In this document: piece after piece, positions 35,406-36,919 of the stretch
Layout: each line of letters starts with the position of its first letter
Numbering within the stretch: the stretch's first letter is position 1
Origin: Mnemiopsis leidyi
Lineage: Eukaryota; Ctenophora; Tentaculata; Lobata; Bolinopsidae
NCBI GenBank assembly: GCA_000226015.1
Contig: JH156888.1
Coordinates: forward strand, 13,070 to 49,988
Reading direction: 5' to 3'
Length of the DNA stretch: 36,919 nucleotides
The notes under the pieces: generated by a model
Databases searched by the model: none
What the model was told of the DNA's origin: nothing
What the model saw: only the letters and a program-made list of their open reading frames with translations
Position numbers and translations under genes: made by a program

Positions 35406-36905
35406 ATGACTAATGTAGTTAGTGTTGAAGTATGTCAAAAACCCTCAAGTATTGAAGATAAGAAGTCACTTAAATCTCATTGTGAAACAAATCTCCCAGC
35501 TTACCTTCCACAGGTTACTTTATCTTCTTAACTAGTTTATCATGAATGATTACTTAATAAGAAACTAATAACTAAATAAAAACTAAAATATAACAATATA
35601 AATAGATAAACACGACACACTGTCTAGATCTGCAGCAGAGGAGTGCCTGTAGCGGGTACAGAGTTCCCTGATGACTACCTGCGCGCACACGTGCTGCACG
35701 TGCAAGTTGATTCTACTGAGGAGATATTACAGTCTTCTACACTTCATGTCCACATCTACCAGCTTTATCACGAAGGTAAACGAACGAAGTTCATGTTTTG
35801 TAAATAATACGCCAGGCTTATTGAAGCCGACAAACGAAAGTATTATTTTTTGATATCTTTCTCATCGATGGTTATTGTGTTTAAGATTCCACTTATACAT
35901 GTTTACAAAATTTTTCCTTGTGTTTGTAGAGGCGGGAAGTGAGGAGATAGAACAAGGCGGTGAGAATATCTCAACCGCTACACACTGGCTCCTCCCTTCT
36001 GTTCACTTTCAAGGTCTCTGGGACAACCTCATTTTTGACCAGGTTTGATCACTTTCAAGGTCTCTGGGACAACCTCATTTTTGACCAGGTTTGATCACTT
36101 TCAAGGTCTCTGGGAAAACCTCATTTTTGACCAGGTTTGATCACTTTCAAGGTCTCTGGGATAACCTCATTTTTGACCAGGTTTGATCACTTTCAAGGTT
36201 TCTGGGACAACCTCATTTTTGACCAGGTTTGTACACTTACAAGGTCAAATCTTAATGGTGTTTATATTTTATTGTTGTGTTTATGTTTTAAATGAGTCGT
36301 TCCCTTTCCGCCAGGACGTGAAAGGTAATCTACTGAACTACGCTAAAACTACGCTACTGTTCTCTGACGCTGGGGTAGATCCTAATGTTATAACGTGGAA
36401 CAAGGTTGTTTTACTACACGGGCCTCCGGGAACAGGTAAAGTTACTTTATCTGTTAATGTCAGGTGTATCGTGTCTATAATTGTCAGGTGTATCGTGTCT
36501 AGAATTGTCAGGTGTATCGTGTCTGTAAATGTCAGGTGTATCGTGTCTATAAATGTCAGGTATATGTGCGAAAACTCGTGCAATCCTTAAGATACGTCAA
36601 CATTCAACACCCTTTGTCTCAGATCATAAAATAGAATATCGAAGCACTTACTTTATAACCGATCATATAATGTAAGGTATTTATGTCTAGAATATAATTC
36701 CTGTTAATTCCTGTTATTTCTATCTAGAGTGTCACATCCTACAGGTAAAACGAGCCTGTGTAAAGCACTAGCACAGAAGTTGAGCATACAGCTGGGTGAT
36801 CGTTACACTTACGGTCAACTTCTAGAGATAAACTCACACAGTCTCTTCTCGAAATGGTTCAGTGAGAGCGGCAAACTCGTACAGAAAATGTTCGATAAGA
36901 TACAG
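35406..36905 (+). CDS. TRIP13: PCH2/TRIP13 AAA+ ATPase, 5' part
   Basis: Five exons are visible: 35406-35513 (ATG start), 35628-35775, 35930-36042, 36315-36435, 36745-36905, in consistent phases; the gene continues past the right edge. Exon 1 ([11 protein letters not shown]) matches the N-terminal substrate-binding region of TRIP13. Exon 2 has [12 protein letters not shown], exon 3 [20 protein letters not shown], and exons 4-5 carry the Walker A motif GPPGTGKT (residues ~159-166) followed by [20 protein letters not shown]. The protein is a hexameric AAA+ remodeller that, with p31comet, opens HORMA proteins (MAD2, meiotic HORMADs) in the spindle checkpoint and meiosis. The Walker A codons are split by the 36436-36744 intron. 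Walker B and sensor residues are beyond the window. The start codon was chosen by family alignment and is the first ATG of its frame. Confidence 0.9.
36001..36226 (+). repeat. Five tandem copies of the TRIP13 exon 3 end and donor
   Basis: The exon 3 end (TCACTTTCAAGGTCTCTGGG to TTTTTGACCAG) plus intron bases GTTTGA repeat with a 46-bp period. Donors occur at 36043, 36089, 36135, 36181 and 36227. Only the first gives phase 0 for exon 4. Later ones read GAC CAG GTT TGA and stop. Copies are nearly identical. Confidence 0.92.
36455..36565 (+). repeat. GTCAGGTGTATCGTGTCT repeats in TRIP13 intron 4
   Basis: About five units of ~28 bp (AATGTCAGGTGTATCGTGTC plus TATA or variants), starting about 20 bp past the exon 4 donor. 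Each contains CAGGT, an acceptor- and donor-like core. Confidence 0.85.
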
Positions 36906-36919
36906 GTCAGTTTAATCAG

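Overview
This is draft-assembly genomic DNA of an animal, most likely an invertebrate. The evidence is spliced genes with GT-AG introns, exon-shuffled extracellular modules, adhesion GPCRs (aGPCRs), a PARP1 orthologue and a PCH2/TRIP13 orthologue. The sequence alone does not fix the phylum. There is one short assembly gap (14 N at 11775-11788). All exon models below were built by hand from splice sites, reading phase and family motifs; the phases agree across every junction given.

Layout. (1) 1-19862, minus strand: three tandem aGPCR paralogues. Gene A (5788 to beyond the left edge) has a signal peptide, a SUEL (galactose/rhamnose-binding) lectin, ten ephrin-receptor-like Cys modules each on its own phase 1-1 exon, a GAIN/GPS region and the start of the 7TM. 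Gene B (10696-8329) is a two-exon minimal version: signal peptide, GAIN/GPS, 7TM and a latrophilin-like PDZ-ligand tail. Gene C (19862-14382) has a signal peptide, an apple-like domain, Cys repeats resembling those of the PCSK9 C-terminus, three ephrin-like modules, GAIN/GPS, 7TM and a tail with two duplicated tyrosine motifs. GPS and TM3-TM7 are almost identical between paralogues, while ectodomains and tails differ. (2) 19863-25650: a repeat-rich intergenic stretch with several minisatellites and a possible sulfotransferase relic. (3) 25651-34231, plus strand: PARP1 from the BRCT domain to the stop codon, in 15 exons. A membrane-anchored carbohydrate sulfotransferase gene lies antisense inside intron 11 and carries a frame-breaking 13-bp duplication. 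(4) 35406-36905, plus strand: the 5' half of PCH2/TRIP13, running off the right edge.

Most unusual signal. At least eight exon-intron boundaries (seven in PARP and TRIP13, one in gene C) carry tandem duplications that copy the splice site itself, often with adjoining exon sequence, into the intron. The arrays hold up to eight identical donors or ten decoy acceptors. The boundary site keeps the reading frame. The decoys checked lead to an in-frame stop within a few codons, with one exception that stays in frame.

Functionally, the left half is a receptor cluster diversifying its ligand-binding ectodomains on a shared 7TM core. The right half holds two conserved nuclear genes: PARP1 (DNA-damage ADP-ribosylation) and PCH2/TRIP13 (HORMA remodelling in meiosis and the spindle checkpoint).
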